Positions 28,453 through 35,793 of a DNA stretch of 64,000 nucleotides are shown here, in pieces (positions within the stretch are counted from its first letter, which is position 1; the number at the start of each line of letters is the position of its first letter). The position numbers and the translations under genes are program-made. The DNA is from an uncultured Collinsella sp. GTDB taxonomy: Bacteria; Actinomycetota; Coriobacteriia; Coriobacteriales; Coriobacteriaceae. The stretch is from positions 114,528 through 178,527 of the forward strand of contig CAAFZX010000004.1 of NCBI GenBank assembly GCA_900767675.1, read 5' to 3'. Under the pieces are notes generated by a model. That model saw only the letters and a program-made list of their open reading frames with translations, was not told where the DNA came from and made no database searches.

Positions 28453-28587
28453 ATGAAGCGTACGTATCAGCCTAATAAGCGTAAGCGTGCCAAGACCCAT
28501 GGCTTCCGTGCCCGTATGGCCACTAAGGGTGGTCGTGCCGTGCTCGCCCGTCGTCGCGCCAAGGGCCGCAAGCGTCTCACTGTCTAG
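28453..28587 (+). CDS. rpmH: Ribosomal protein L34
   Basis: 44 residues, all family-typical: MKRTYQPNKRKRAKTHGFRA followed by RMATKGGRAVLARRRAKGRK. The open frame upstream is not used; AGGAGGAAC precedes the ATG at 28453. First gene to the right of the origin, running with the fork toward rnpA. Confidence 0.98.
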   Translation: MKRTYQPNKRKRAKTHGFRARMATKGGRAVLARRRAKGRKRLTV

Positions 28588-28607
28588 CAGCGATACACAC
28601 ATCTCGC

Positions 28608-28946
28608 ATGAAGACTATTAAGTCTCGGCAAGATTTCGAGCATGTGTTCAGTCAGGGGCGTCGTTTCAATCACCCTCTGATTCGAATGACCATATGTGAA
28701 TCGGTTGGCGAAGGCGACTCCGGAAGGGTCGCCTTCGTTGGTGCTAAACGACTCGGTTGTGCTGTCGTGCGCAACCGATCTAAGCGTGTGATGCGCGAGG
28801 CCGCCCGCAGCTGTGGATTTCCCGTTGCGGGTTATGACATCATCTTGTTCGCGACTCCCAAGACGAGGGTTTCCTCGCCGGAGGAGATGGACAAGGCGTT
28901 GCGTTCGCTTATGAAACGCGCCGGCGTTGCCGGGGAGGAGCGATGA
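28608..28946 (+). CDS. rnpA: Ribonuclease P protein component
   Basis: 112 residues. The RNR-type motif reads RLGCAVVRNRSKRVMREAAR, the region that contacts RNase P RNA. It helps remove 5' leaders from pre-tRNAs. It starts 20 bp after rpmH with no clear Shine-Dalgarno, and overlaps yidD by 4 nt. Confidence 0.96.
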   Translation: MKTIKSRQDFEHVFSQGRRFNHPLIRMTICESVGEGDSGRVAFVGAKRLGCAVVRNRSKRVMREAARSCGFPVAGYDIILFATPKTRVSSPEEMDKALRSLMKRAGVAGEER

Positions 28947-29167
28947 GCAATCACGTTTTGCGACGTGTTGCCATCGCTCCTATTCGCATATATCAACAGG
29001 TTGTTTCGCCCTTATTACCTGACGCCTGCATTTATTACCCAACGTGCTCGCAATACGCCGTTCAGGCGATTGAGAAGTACGGTGTTTTGAGAGGCTGCTG
29101 GCTTGCCGTGAGGCGCATCGCTCGCTGCAATCCCCTGCACGTCGGCGGTTATGACCCTGTGCCTTAG
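28943..29167 (+). CDS. yidD: Membrane protein insertion efficiency factor YidD
   Basis: 74 residues. The family core is present: IRIYQQVVSPLLPDACIYYP, then TCSQYAVQAIEKYG and RRIARCNPLHVGGYDPVP. A small amphipathic membrane-associated protein that aids YidC-dependent insertion. ATG overlaps the rnpA stop; GAGGAG lies just upstream. Confidence 0.95.
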   Translation: MSNHVLRRVAIAPIRIYQQVVSPLLPDACIYYPTCSQYAVQAIEKYGVLRGCWLAVRRIARCNPLHVGGYDPVP

Positions 29168-29196
29168 CGGGCACTCGCTATCGGAGGAAAACTTAC

Positions 29197-29967
29197 ATGT
29201 GGGATTGGATCGTTAACATCCTTTTTGAGCTGCTCAAGCTCATCCAGACCTTTGCGGTCGACTGGGGCCTGTCCATCATCATCCTGGTGGTCATCATCCG
29301 TCTGCTGCTGACGCCGCTCATGCTCAAGTCGACCAAGTCGACGGCTCGCATGCAGGTGCTGCAGCCCAAGATGCTCGAGATCCAGGAGCGCTACGCCGAC
29401 GACCCCCAGCGTCAGGCCGAGGAGATGCAGAAGTTCTACAGCGAGAACAAGTTCAATCCGCTGGCCGGCTGCCTGCCGCTTCTGATTCAGATGCCCATCC
29501 TTATCGCCCTGTTCACGCTTCTGCGCAACCTGCCGCAGTACTTTAACGAGGGCGCGTTCTCGTTCTTTAACATCCTGCCCGATCTGACCACCACGCCGAG
29601 CGCCTCTTTTGCCGATGGCTTTATGGTTGCGCTGCCTGCGCTGATCTGCCTGATCCTTTTTGCTGTCTTGACCCTGATTCCGCAGCTGTATATGTCCCGC
29701 AATCAGACTGGTCAGCAGGCCCAGAGCATGCGCATGATGGCTGTCGTCATGACCGTCATGATGCTTTGGATGGGCTGGAGCCTGCCTGTCGGCGTTCTGC
29801 TGTACTACGATGTGTCTTCTGCCTGGCAGGTTATCCAGCAGATCTTCGTGACGCAGAAGGTTATCGACAAGGCCAAGGCCGATGAGGAGGAGCGCCTCAA
29901 GAACGCTCCGCTGCAGGTCGAGGTTACCCGTCGCGAGAAGAAGCCGCGTCCGCACAAGAAGAAGTAG
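29197..29967 (+). CDS. yidC: Membrane protein insertase YidC
   Basis: 256 residues, the short gram-positive form without the large periplasmic domain. Five hydrophobic segments are visible (about 20-45, 95-115, 140-165, 180-200, 205-225). Conserved features include VIIRLLLTPLMLKSTKST with the hydrophilic-groove Arg, and FNPLAGCLPLLIQMPI. The C-terminus is basic (KKPRPHKKK). No lipobox is seen at the N-terminus. GGAGG lies upstream. It is in the rpmH-rnpA-yidD-yidC-jag operon. Confidence 0.95.
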   Translation: MWDWIVNILFELLKLIQTFAVDWGLSIIILVVIIRLLLTPLMLKSTKSTARMQVLQPKMLEIQERYADDPQRQAEEMQKFYSENKFNPLAGCLPLLIQMPILIALFTLLRNLPQYFNEGAFSFFNILPDLTTTPSASFADGFMVALPALICLILFAVLTLIPQLYMSRNQTGQQAQSMRMMAVVMTVMMLWMGWSLPVGVLLYYDVSSAWQVIQQIFVTQKVIDKAKADEEERLKNAPLQVEVTRREKKPRPHKKK

Positions 29968-30012
29968 TCGGGATATCAATCTTATTTAGGTACCTAACTT
30001 TTGGAGTACGTT

Positions 30013-30582
30013 ATGTCTGAAGAGATCATCGAGGATATGCTTGAGGAGGTTGCCCCGCAGATTGCGGGCGATTATCCCGAGATTGCACAGCGCTACAAGG
30101 CCGGTGAAGAGCTGACCGATGGGGAGCTCGACACCATTGCCGATGTTGCGATTTCCATTCTGCGTTCCATCCTTTCGCACTTCGATGCCGCCAACTCTCC
30201 TATTGATGAGTACGAGGGCGACGAGGGCGAGCTGATTTTGGATGTTACCGCTCCTGATCTTGCTGTTCTCATTGGCCGTCATGGTCGTACCCTTGATGCT
30301 CTTCAGGTCATGTTCTCTTTGCTGGTGAGCCGCAAGCTTGGCTTTAGGTATCCGGTTGTGGTTGACGTTGAGGGCTACAAGAGCCGTCGTCAGGACAAGG
30401 TTGCCTCAATGGCTCAGTCGGCCGCCGAGCGTGCCATCCGTACCCATAAGAGTGTTTCGCTTCCGCCCATGAATGCCTATGAGCGCCGACTGGTTCATAT
30501 TGCACTTCGTGGCAATGATGCTGTCGATACCCATTCTGAGGGTTCTGACCCTGATCGCCATGTGGTGATTGTTGCTCGATAA
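30013..30582 (+). CDS. Jag/KhpB-like KH-R3H RNA-binding protein
   Basis: 189 residues. After an acidic N-terminal segment, a KH-type domain shows VLIGRHGRTLDALQVMFSLL. The R3H domain has RRQDKVASMAQSAAERAIRT and PMNAYERRLVHIALRG. Such proteins bind RNA and affect cell division and envelope growth in gram-positives. A TTG four codons upstream exists, but GGAG is correctly spaced for ATG 30013. Conserved location downstream of yidC. Confidence 0.93.
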   Translation: MSEEIIEDMLEEVAPQIAGDYPEIAQRYKAGEELTDGELDTIADVAISILRSILSHFDAANSPIDEYEGDEGELILDVTAPDLAVLIGRHGRTLDALQVMFSLLVSRKLGFRYPVVVDVEGYKSRRQDKVASMAQSAAERAIRTHKSVSLPPMNAYERRLVHIALRGNDAVDTHSEGSDPDRHVVIVAR

Positions 30583-30600
30583 TCTACTCGAGCTTATGCT

Positions 30601-30632
30601 AAGGGGGCGTGGTTTCCACGTCCCCTTTTTTT
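30601..30632 (+). terminator. Terminator of the rpmH-yidC-jag operon
   Basis: AGGGGGCGTGG and CCACGTCCCCT form a stem with a TTT loop, followed by seven T residues. Confidence 0.9.
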
Positions 30633-30678
30633 GTCAAAAGTTCTCGATACACTGATTTTTGTCAGAAAGGAGCTTCTG

Positions 30679-31416
30679 TTGTTTGTACTTACTGATCAGC
30701 AGACTGACGAGATGCTCAGCCGTCTAACTTCCTATTGCAAAGAGTATTCCTTGAGCGTAACTGATGCTGAGCTGAGGAAATGTATCCAGCATTTGGATTT
30801 GGTTCTGGAAACAAATAAGACAACCAATCTCACTCGTATTCTTAACGTAGAAGATGCTGCGGTACTTCATATCCTCGACTCACTTGTTTTGCTTCCTTAT
30901 GTCAATAAGGCTCCTGATGGAGCTTTGCTCGATATGGGAACAGGCGCAGGCTTCCCTGGTATTCCATTAACGATAACCACGCATCGTAAAGCTACTTATA
31001 TTGACTCTGTTGGCAAAAAGGTTGATGCTGTCAATTCTTTTGTTCATGCTCTCGGATTGAAATATGGTCATGCAGTCCATGATCGTCTTGAAGAATATGC
31101 TCGAAGCCATAAGAAGCAGTTCTCTGTCGTAACCGCCCGCGCGCTGGCCCCTCTACCGATTCTTGTTGAGTATGCGGCACCGTATCTCAAAGATGGAGGG
31201 CTATTTGTTATCACGAAGGGCTATCCATCGGATGAGGAGCTTGCTTCCGGCATGTCAGCAGCTAAGATCTGCGGCTTCACTTTGCTTCTGAATGACACAA
31301 TCGATTTGCCTGAGGGTCTGGGCCATAGGGAGTTCATTGTTCTTAAGAAGAGTCATCCAGCATCTGTTTCATTGCCTCGTGCAAATGGCATGGCAAAGAA
31401 GAATCCGCTTGCCTAG
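30679..31416 (+). CDS. rsmG: 16S rRNA (guanine-527-N7)-methyltransferase RsmG
   Basis: 245 residues from TTG 30679. It methylates G527 of 16S rRNA using SAM. The SAM motif LLDMGTGAGFPGIPLTI and VVTARALAPLPILVEYAAPYL are family hallmarks. The open frame starts earlier (30631) but inside the upstream terminator; AAAGGAG is spaced six bases from the TTG. Base composition is visibly lower in GC than the genes beyond 33.7 kb. A parS site follows its stop directly. Confidence 0.93.
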   Translation: MFVLTDQQTDEMLSRLTSYCKEYSLSVTDAELRKCIQHLDLVLETNKTTNLTRILNVEDAAVLHILDSLVLLPYVNKAPDGALLDMGTGAGFPGIPLTITTHRKATYIDSVGKKVDAVNSFVHALGLKYGHAVHDRLEEYARSHKKQFSVVTARALAPLPILVEYAAPYLKDGGLFVITKGYPSDEELASGMSAAKICGFTLLLNDTIDLPEGLGHREFIVLKKSHPASVSLPRANGMAKKNPLA

Positions 31417-31417
31417 A

Positions 31418-31433
31418 TGTTTCACGTGAAACA
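31418..31433 (+). promoter_or_regulatory. parS site 1
   Basis: TGTTTCACGTGAAACA, a perfect 16-bp match to the bacterial parS consensus that ParB binds, starting 2 bp past the rsmG stop. Confidence 0.95.
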
Positions 31434-31456
31434 TAATGGATACTAACAACTTGCAC

Positions 31457-31472
31457 TGTTTCACGTGAAACA
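31457..31472 (+). promoter_or_regulatory. parS site 2
   Basis: A perfect TGTTTCACGTGAAACA, 39 bp from site 1. Confidence 0.95.
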
Positions 31473-31495
31473 TGGCGGTTGATATCGAATCGGAA

Positions 31496-31511
31496 TGTTT
31501 CACGTGAAACA
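31496..31511 (+). promoter_or_regulatory. parS site 3
   Basis: A perfect TGTTTCACGTGAAACA, again 39 bp from site 2, so the three sites are equally spaced. They lie directly upstream of parA and could also let ParB regulate the operon. Confidence 0.95.
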
Positions 31512-31550
31512 TCCTCCGTTTGACAGCTTTAATACACACCAGGAGGGACC

Positions 31551-32351
31551 GTGGGATTTCGCGACGTTAAGCGTTCGAAGAGCGCAAAAGACACGCGTAT
31601 TATTGCAATCATCAATCAAAAAGGCGGCGTCGGTAAGTCAACGACGGCTGTAAACCTTGCAGCAGCTCTGGGTGAACAGGGACGCAAGACACTGATTGTC
31701 GATTTTGATCCGCAGGGAAACAGCACCAGTGGATTCGGAATTGAAAAAGAAGACCTTGATCAATGCATCTATGATGCATTGCTGAATGATGTGCCGGCAG
31801 AATCGCTTGTTCTTGATACAAATTGCAAAAAGGTATTCGTTATTCCGGCGACAATTCAGCTTGCAGGCGCCGAAATTGAGCTCGTAAGCGCAATTGCTCG
31901 TGAAACCCGCCTCAAAGATTTGCTTGAGCCGATTCAGGACGAGTTCGATTTTATTTTCATTGACTGTCCTCCTTCGCTCGGCCTGCTTACTATCAATGCC
32001 TTGACCGCAGCAGATAGCGTTTTGATTCCAATCCAGTGTGAGTATTACGCACTCGAGGGCGTTACGAAGCTGCTTGAGTCAATGAAGATGGTCAAATCAC
32101 GTCTGAACAAGGGCTTAGACACCTATGGCGTGCTTATGACCATGTATGACTCGCGTACTTCTCTGTCGAATCAGGTTGTTGAGGAGGTTCAGTCGTACTT
32201 TGGTGATAAAGCTTTTAAGACTCTAATTCCTCGTACCGTAAAAATCTCTGAGGCTCCGTCTTTTGGAGAGCCGGTAATTACCTATGCACCTCAAAATAAG
32301 GGTGCAAAAGCGTATATGAATCTTGCAAAAGAGGTGATCAAGCGTGCCTAG
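31551..32351 (+). CDS. parA: Chromosome-partitioning ATPase ParA/Soj
   Basis: 266 residues. Deviant Walker A INQKGGVGKSTTAVNLAAAL, switch I-like LIVDFDPQGNSTSGFG and FIFIDCPPSLGLLTINAL mark a ParA-type ATPase that moves ParB-parS complexes. GTG start with AGGAGGG five bases upstream. It overlaps parB by 8 nt and is preceded by three parS sites. Confidence 0.96.
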   Translation: MGFRDVKRSKSAKDTRIIAIINQKGGVGKSTTAVNLAAALGEQGRKTLIVDFDPQGNSTSGFGIEKEDLDQCIYDALLNDVPAESLVLDTNCKKVFVIPATIQLAGAEIELVSAIARETRLKDLLEPIQDEFDFIFIDCPPSLGLLTINALTAADSVLIPIQCEYYALEGVTKLLESMKMVKSRLNKGLDTYGVLMTMYDSRTSLSNQVVEEVQSYFGDKAFKTLIPRTVKISEAPSFGEPVITYAPQNKGAKAYMNLAKEVIKRA

Positions 32352-33249
32352 TGCAAAGAAGCGTGGCGGATTGGGACGTGGACTCAATGCTTTGGTCTCA
32401 GAGGCTGAGTATGAGACCGGTGGTTCGGCTACATCGGCTTCAAATGCCGCATCTGAAACAAAACTTCCTATTGAGGATATTGTTCCCAACCCTAATCAGC
32501 CGCGAATTCACTTTAACGAAACTGAACTTCGTGAGTTGAGCGAGTCGATCCAAGAACATGGCGTGTTGCAGCCGTTGTTGGTTCGCAAGCATGGAAACGG
32601 CTATGAGATCATCGCTGGTGAGCGTCGTTACCAAGCATCAAAGCTTGCTGGTCTTGAGGAGCTGCCTGTCATCATTAAGGAAGTTAATGATGAGGAAATG
32701 CTCGCGCTTGCACTGATAGAGAATCTTCAGCGTTCTGATCTAAATCCCGTCGAAGAGGCTAAGGGCTATCGTCAGCTCATTGATGCTAGTGGTATGACGC
32801 AGGAGGCGTTATCAAAGGCTGTCAGTAAGTCTCGTTCGGCAATTACAAATTCACTTCGCTTGCTTGATCTTCCCGAAGTCGTACAGCAGATGATTTTCGA
32901 GGGTAAGCTTACTGCCGGCCATGCGAGAGCGATCCTTGCAGTTCCCTATGAGGATGCTCGAATTCGACTTGCTGAGAAGGTTGTTGCAGAAGGCCTTTCC
33001 GTCAGAGCGACAGAAAATCTTGCTCCGTTGTTTTCTGCCGGAGAAACACCTAAGACACCGAGGCCAGCAACGCCTCAGTCATTCAAAAAGGCCGCTCGAG
33101 TCCTTCGTCAAGTATTTAACACGAATGTGCGCGTGAAGAGCTCGCGTGGCAAGAACAAGATTGAAATCGAGTTCAAAGACGAAGAGGAGCTCTCCCGTAT
33201 CCTTGGCGAAATGATTCAATTTGGGCAGGAGGATCAGGATGAAGAATAA
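32344..33249 (+). CDS. parB: Chromosome-partitioning protein ParB
   Basis: 301 residues. The N-terminal basic KKRGGLGRGLNAL helps stimulate ParA. The ParB/Srx CTPase domain includes PNPNQPRIHF, HGVLQPLLVRK and IIAGERRYQASKLA (GERR motif). The helix-turn-helix is around SKAVSKSRSAITNSLRLL. The C-terminal part dimerises. GTG start inside the end of parA. Confidence 0.96.
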   Translation: MPSAKKRGGLGRGLNALVSEAEYETGGSATSASNAASETKLPIEDIVPNPNQPRIHFNETELRELSESIQEHGVLQPLLVRKHGNGYEIIAGERRYQASKLAGLEELPVIIKEVNDEEMLALALIENLQRSDLNPVEEAKGYRQLIDASGMTQEALSKAVSKSRSAITNSLRLLDLPEVVQQMIFEGKLTAGHARAILAVPYEDARIRLAEKVVAEGLSVRATENLAPLFSAGETPKTPRPATPQSFKKAARVLRQVFNTNVRVKSSRGKNKIEIEFKDEEELSRILGEMIQFGQEDQDEE

Positions 33250-33493
33250 GGTTCTCGCGGTCGTTGCGTTGGCAACCACCGTCGTCGCTGGCGCTTTTGC
33301 AGGCTATAAGCTTGCGACAGATGATGAACTACGCGGTCGACTGCTGCGCGGAGCTCAGGATATCGTCGATACATCCAAAAAGAAAATGGATGTGATGACC
33401 GAAGATGTCGCCATGCGTACTGCTCAGGTGACTAAGAATCCCAAGATTAACCAAGAGTGGGTTAACCATCAATGGGAAAATGTTGGTTATTAG
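33239..33493 (+). CDS. Small signal-anchored protein after parB
   Basis: 84 residues. One N-terminal hydrophobic segment (about 4-24, KNKVLAVVALATTVVAGAFA) is followed by a charged helical region, as in YtxH-like proteins. ATG overlaps the parB end by 11 nt and AGGAGG is spaced for it, so it is translated with parAB. No function is recognised. Confidence 0.8.
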   Translation: MKNKVLAVVALATTVVAGAFAGYKLATDDELRGRLLRGAQDIVDTSKKKMDVMTEDVAMRTAQVTKNPKINQEWVNHQWENVGY

Positions 33494-33520
33494 GTACCTA
33501 ACAATTACTTGCCTGTTTTG

Positions 33521-33558
33521 AAGGGGTCCTTGTCTGATACATGAGACAAGGACCCCTT
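33521..33558 (+). terminator. Terminator of the parAB operon
   Basis: AAGGGGTCCTTGTCT and AGACAAGGACCCCTT pair over 15 bp with an 8-nt loop, followed by ATTTTAG. Confidence 0.85.
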
Positions 33559-33614
33559 ATTTTAGCTAAAACTAAGCTTGCGTAAATCAAATTCAGTAGC
33601 ATGAAAACAAATGA

Positions 33615-33651
33615 AACAGCCCCGATTGCATTATCTGCAATCGGGGCTGTT
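33615..33651 (-). terminator. Terminator of rlmN
   Basis: ACAGCCCCGATTGCA and TGCAATCGGGGCTGT form a 15-bp stem with a T-rich tract on the minus strand after it. A degenerate parS begins 4 bp away. Confidence 0.8.
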
Positions 33652-33654
33652 CGA

Positions 33655-33670
33655 TGTTTCACATGAAACG
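33655..33670 (+). promoter_or_regulatory. Degenerate parS-like site
   Basis: TGTTTCACATGAAACG matches parS at 14 of 16 positions. It lies between the rlmN terminator and the rlmN stop, 2.1 kb from parS site 3. Confidence 0.55.
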
Positions 33671-33689
33671 TTATGGGGCGCAGACTCCC

Positions 33690-34742
33690 CTATGCGTTCT
33701 TCTGGACTTTGAAACGTTGCTTCAGCTGACCGCAGGCGGCATCGATATCATTGCCGCGAGAATTACGGATCGTGGTCTCGATGCCACGAGACTCAAGGCG
33801 ACGCTGAAGATCCTCAACCTTATGAATCGGCGACGGCTTGAGCGGGCTGCCCTCGATGTCGTTAAGTTGAATCAGGTTAACGTGGCACAGCGTTCCCTCG
33901 CAGAAGTCGCAGAGCGCCTGCATCTCGGGGTTCGTGTCATTGACGCCTTCGATCATGGCGTACTCATACGTCGGACGGCGGCCAGTCTTCTCGGTGTAGA
34001 GCTGAAGCGCCTCGTGAAGGCGGAGCAGCGTGTACTTCTTAACACCGGGCATGAGCTTATTGCGCGTCGACTGGATGGCGGAATGCAGGGAAACGGCAAG
34101 CGTAAACTGCTCGGGAATGTCAGCAAGCTTGCGAATACCGTGAATAACGCCGCTGGTAGAGACGGTGAGGTGACGAGCGCCGATACCGATGCCATCGGGG
34201 TCGTTGAGGATGCGCAACGCCTTGAGAACCTCGTCGTAGTTGGCAAACGGCTCACCCTGGCCCATGAAGACAACGCTCGTGGCACGCTCACCAAAGTCGT
34301 TGGAGACATGAAGCACCTGGTCAACGATCTCTTGAGCGGTCAGCGAGCGTTTAAGGCCGTTGAGGCCGGTGGCGCAAAAGGCGCAGCCCATGCCACAGCC
34401 GGCCTGGGTGGAAACGCAGACTGACAGCTTGTTGCGGCGCGGCATACCAACCGTCTCGACGGAAATGCCGTCGTGATACTCGAGAAGATACTTGCGAGAG
34501 CCGTCCTTGGAAACCTGCTTGGTGAGCTCTGTCGGCGTATCGAAGGCAAAGGCGTCTTTAAGCTGCTCACGGAAAGCCTTGGGTAGATTGGTCATATCAT
34601 CAAACGAACAAACGTTCTTCTCAAAGACCCATTCGATGAGCTGCTTCGCGCGGAAGGCGGGCTGGCCGAGTTCTGCCACGAGCTCGCGAATATCGTTTTG
34701 GCTCAAGTCGCGAATGTCCTGAGATTTAGTCCTGGGATTCAT
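33690..34742 (-). CDS. rlmN: Dual-specificity RNA methyltransferase RlmN
   Basis: 350 residues. Radical-SAM enzyme that methylates A2503 of 23S rRNA and A37 of some tRNAs. The cluster motif is CGMGCAFCATG (CxxxCxxC type). VVFMGQGEPFANYDEVLKAL and the late Cys in DAACGQLKQRF fit the family. ATG start follows GAAAGG. Monocistronic, convergent with parAB. Confidence 0.96.
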   Translation of the reverse strand: MNPRTKSQDIRDLSQNDIRELVAELGQPAFRAKQLIEWVFEKNVCSFDDMTNLPKAFREQLKDAFAFDTPTELTKQVSKDGSRKYLLEYHDGISVETVGMPRRNKLSVCVSTQAGCGMGCAFCATGLNGLKRSLTAQEIVDQVLHVSNDFGERATSVVFMGQGEPFANYDEVLKALRILNDPDGIGIGARHLTVSTSGVIHGIRKLADIPEQFTLAVSLHSAIQSTRNKLMPGVKKYTLLRLHEALQLYTEKTGRRPTYEYAMIEGVNDTNPEMQALCDFCEGTLCHVNLIQLNDIEGSPLKPSPIHKVEDLQRRLESRGIETTIRNSRGNDIDAACGQLKQRFKVQKNA

Positions 34743-34827
34743 GGAAGCCTTTCGATTTTGGGGAAACGTAGAGGGTATCGCTACAATATGGTATCAGCTG
34801 CAGAAATTATAGAGGAGGAGTCTGCCC

Positions 34828-35793
34828 ATGCCGGGTAAAAGCCTAGAGAACATGCACGTAGCGGTCTTGGCGGGCGGTCATTCCGCTGAGCGCGAGATCT
34901 CGCTCAATTCGGGAAAGAACGTCGTGGTGGCCCTGAAGGAGGCTGGGTACACTTCGGTGGAGCTGCTCGACACGGCTGCCGATGATTTTATGGTAACCAT
35001 GGCGACCGGTGGTTTCGACGTGGCGTTTATCGCCATGCACGGCGCCGGCGGTGAGGATGGTGCCATGCAGGGTGCCATGGAGACCCTGGGTATCCCCTAC
35101 ACGGCATCGGGCGTGCTCGCGAGCGCCTGCGGTGCCGACAAGGAGGTCTCGAAGCTCCTGTACGCCAAGGCGGGCATCCCCGTTGCCCCCGGCCTTGCGC
35201 TCGAGGTGGGCGATGAAGTCGATATCGATCATATCGTCGAGGTTTGTGGCGAGCGCTGCTTTGTGAAGCCGGCCGTAAACGGTTCCAGCTATGGCATTTC
35301 CCTGGTCCATGAGCCCTCCGAGCTGCCCGCGGCAATCGCCAAGGCGTTTGAGTACGGCGACAAAGTGCTGGTCGAGAAGTGCATCGAGGGTACCGAGATC
35401 ACCGTCGGCGTATACGGCGAGGATGACGTGCGCGCCCTGCCGATTGTTGAGATCCGTAAGCCCGAGGACTGCGAGTTCTACGATCTGGACGTGAAGTATG
35501 TCGACCCTACGGACATCCATCGCATTCCGGCGCAGATTTCGCCTGAGAACTACGCTCGTGCCCAGGAGCTCGCCTGTGCTGCCCATAAGGCACTCGGCTG
35601 CCTGGGTATTTCGCGCAGCGACTTTATCGTGAGCGAGAATGGCCCCGTCATCCTCGAGACCAACACGATTCCCGGCATGACCGATACGTCGCTGTATCCG
35701 GATGAGATTCGCCACACCGATGACATGACGTTCCCGCAGGTCTGTGACAGTCTAATTCGTATGGGACTTCGTCGAGCGGGCGTTGCATGCTAA
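34828..35793 (+). CDS. ddl: D-alanine-D-alanine ligase
   Basis: 321 residues. It makes the D-Ala-D-Ala dipeptide of peptidoglycan. VAVLAGGHSAEREISLNSGK, FIAMHGAGGEDGAMQG, CFVKPAVNGSSYGISLV and VILETNTIPGMTDTSLYP are ATP-grasp ligase hallmarks. AGGAGGAG precedes the ATG. It overlaps the following helicase gene by 7 nt. Confidence 0.96.
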   Translation: MPGKSLENMHVAVLAGGHSAEREISLNSGKNVVVALKEAGYTSVELLDTAADDFMVTMATGGFDVAFIAMHGAGGEDGAMQGAMETLGIPYTASGVLASACGADKEVSKLLYAKAGIPVAPGLALEVGDEVDIDHIVEVCGERCFVKPAVNGSSYGISLVHEPSELPAAIAKAFEYGDKVLVEKCIEGTEITVGVYGEDDVRALPIVEIRKPEDCEFYDLDVKYVDPTDIHRIPAQISPENYARAQELACAAHKALGCLGISRSDFIVSENGPVILETNTIPGMTDTSLYPDEIRHTDDMTFPQVCDSLIRMGLRRAGVAC

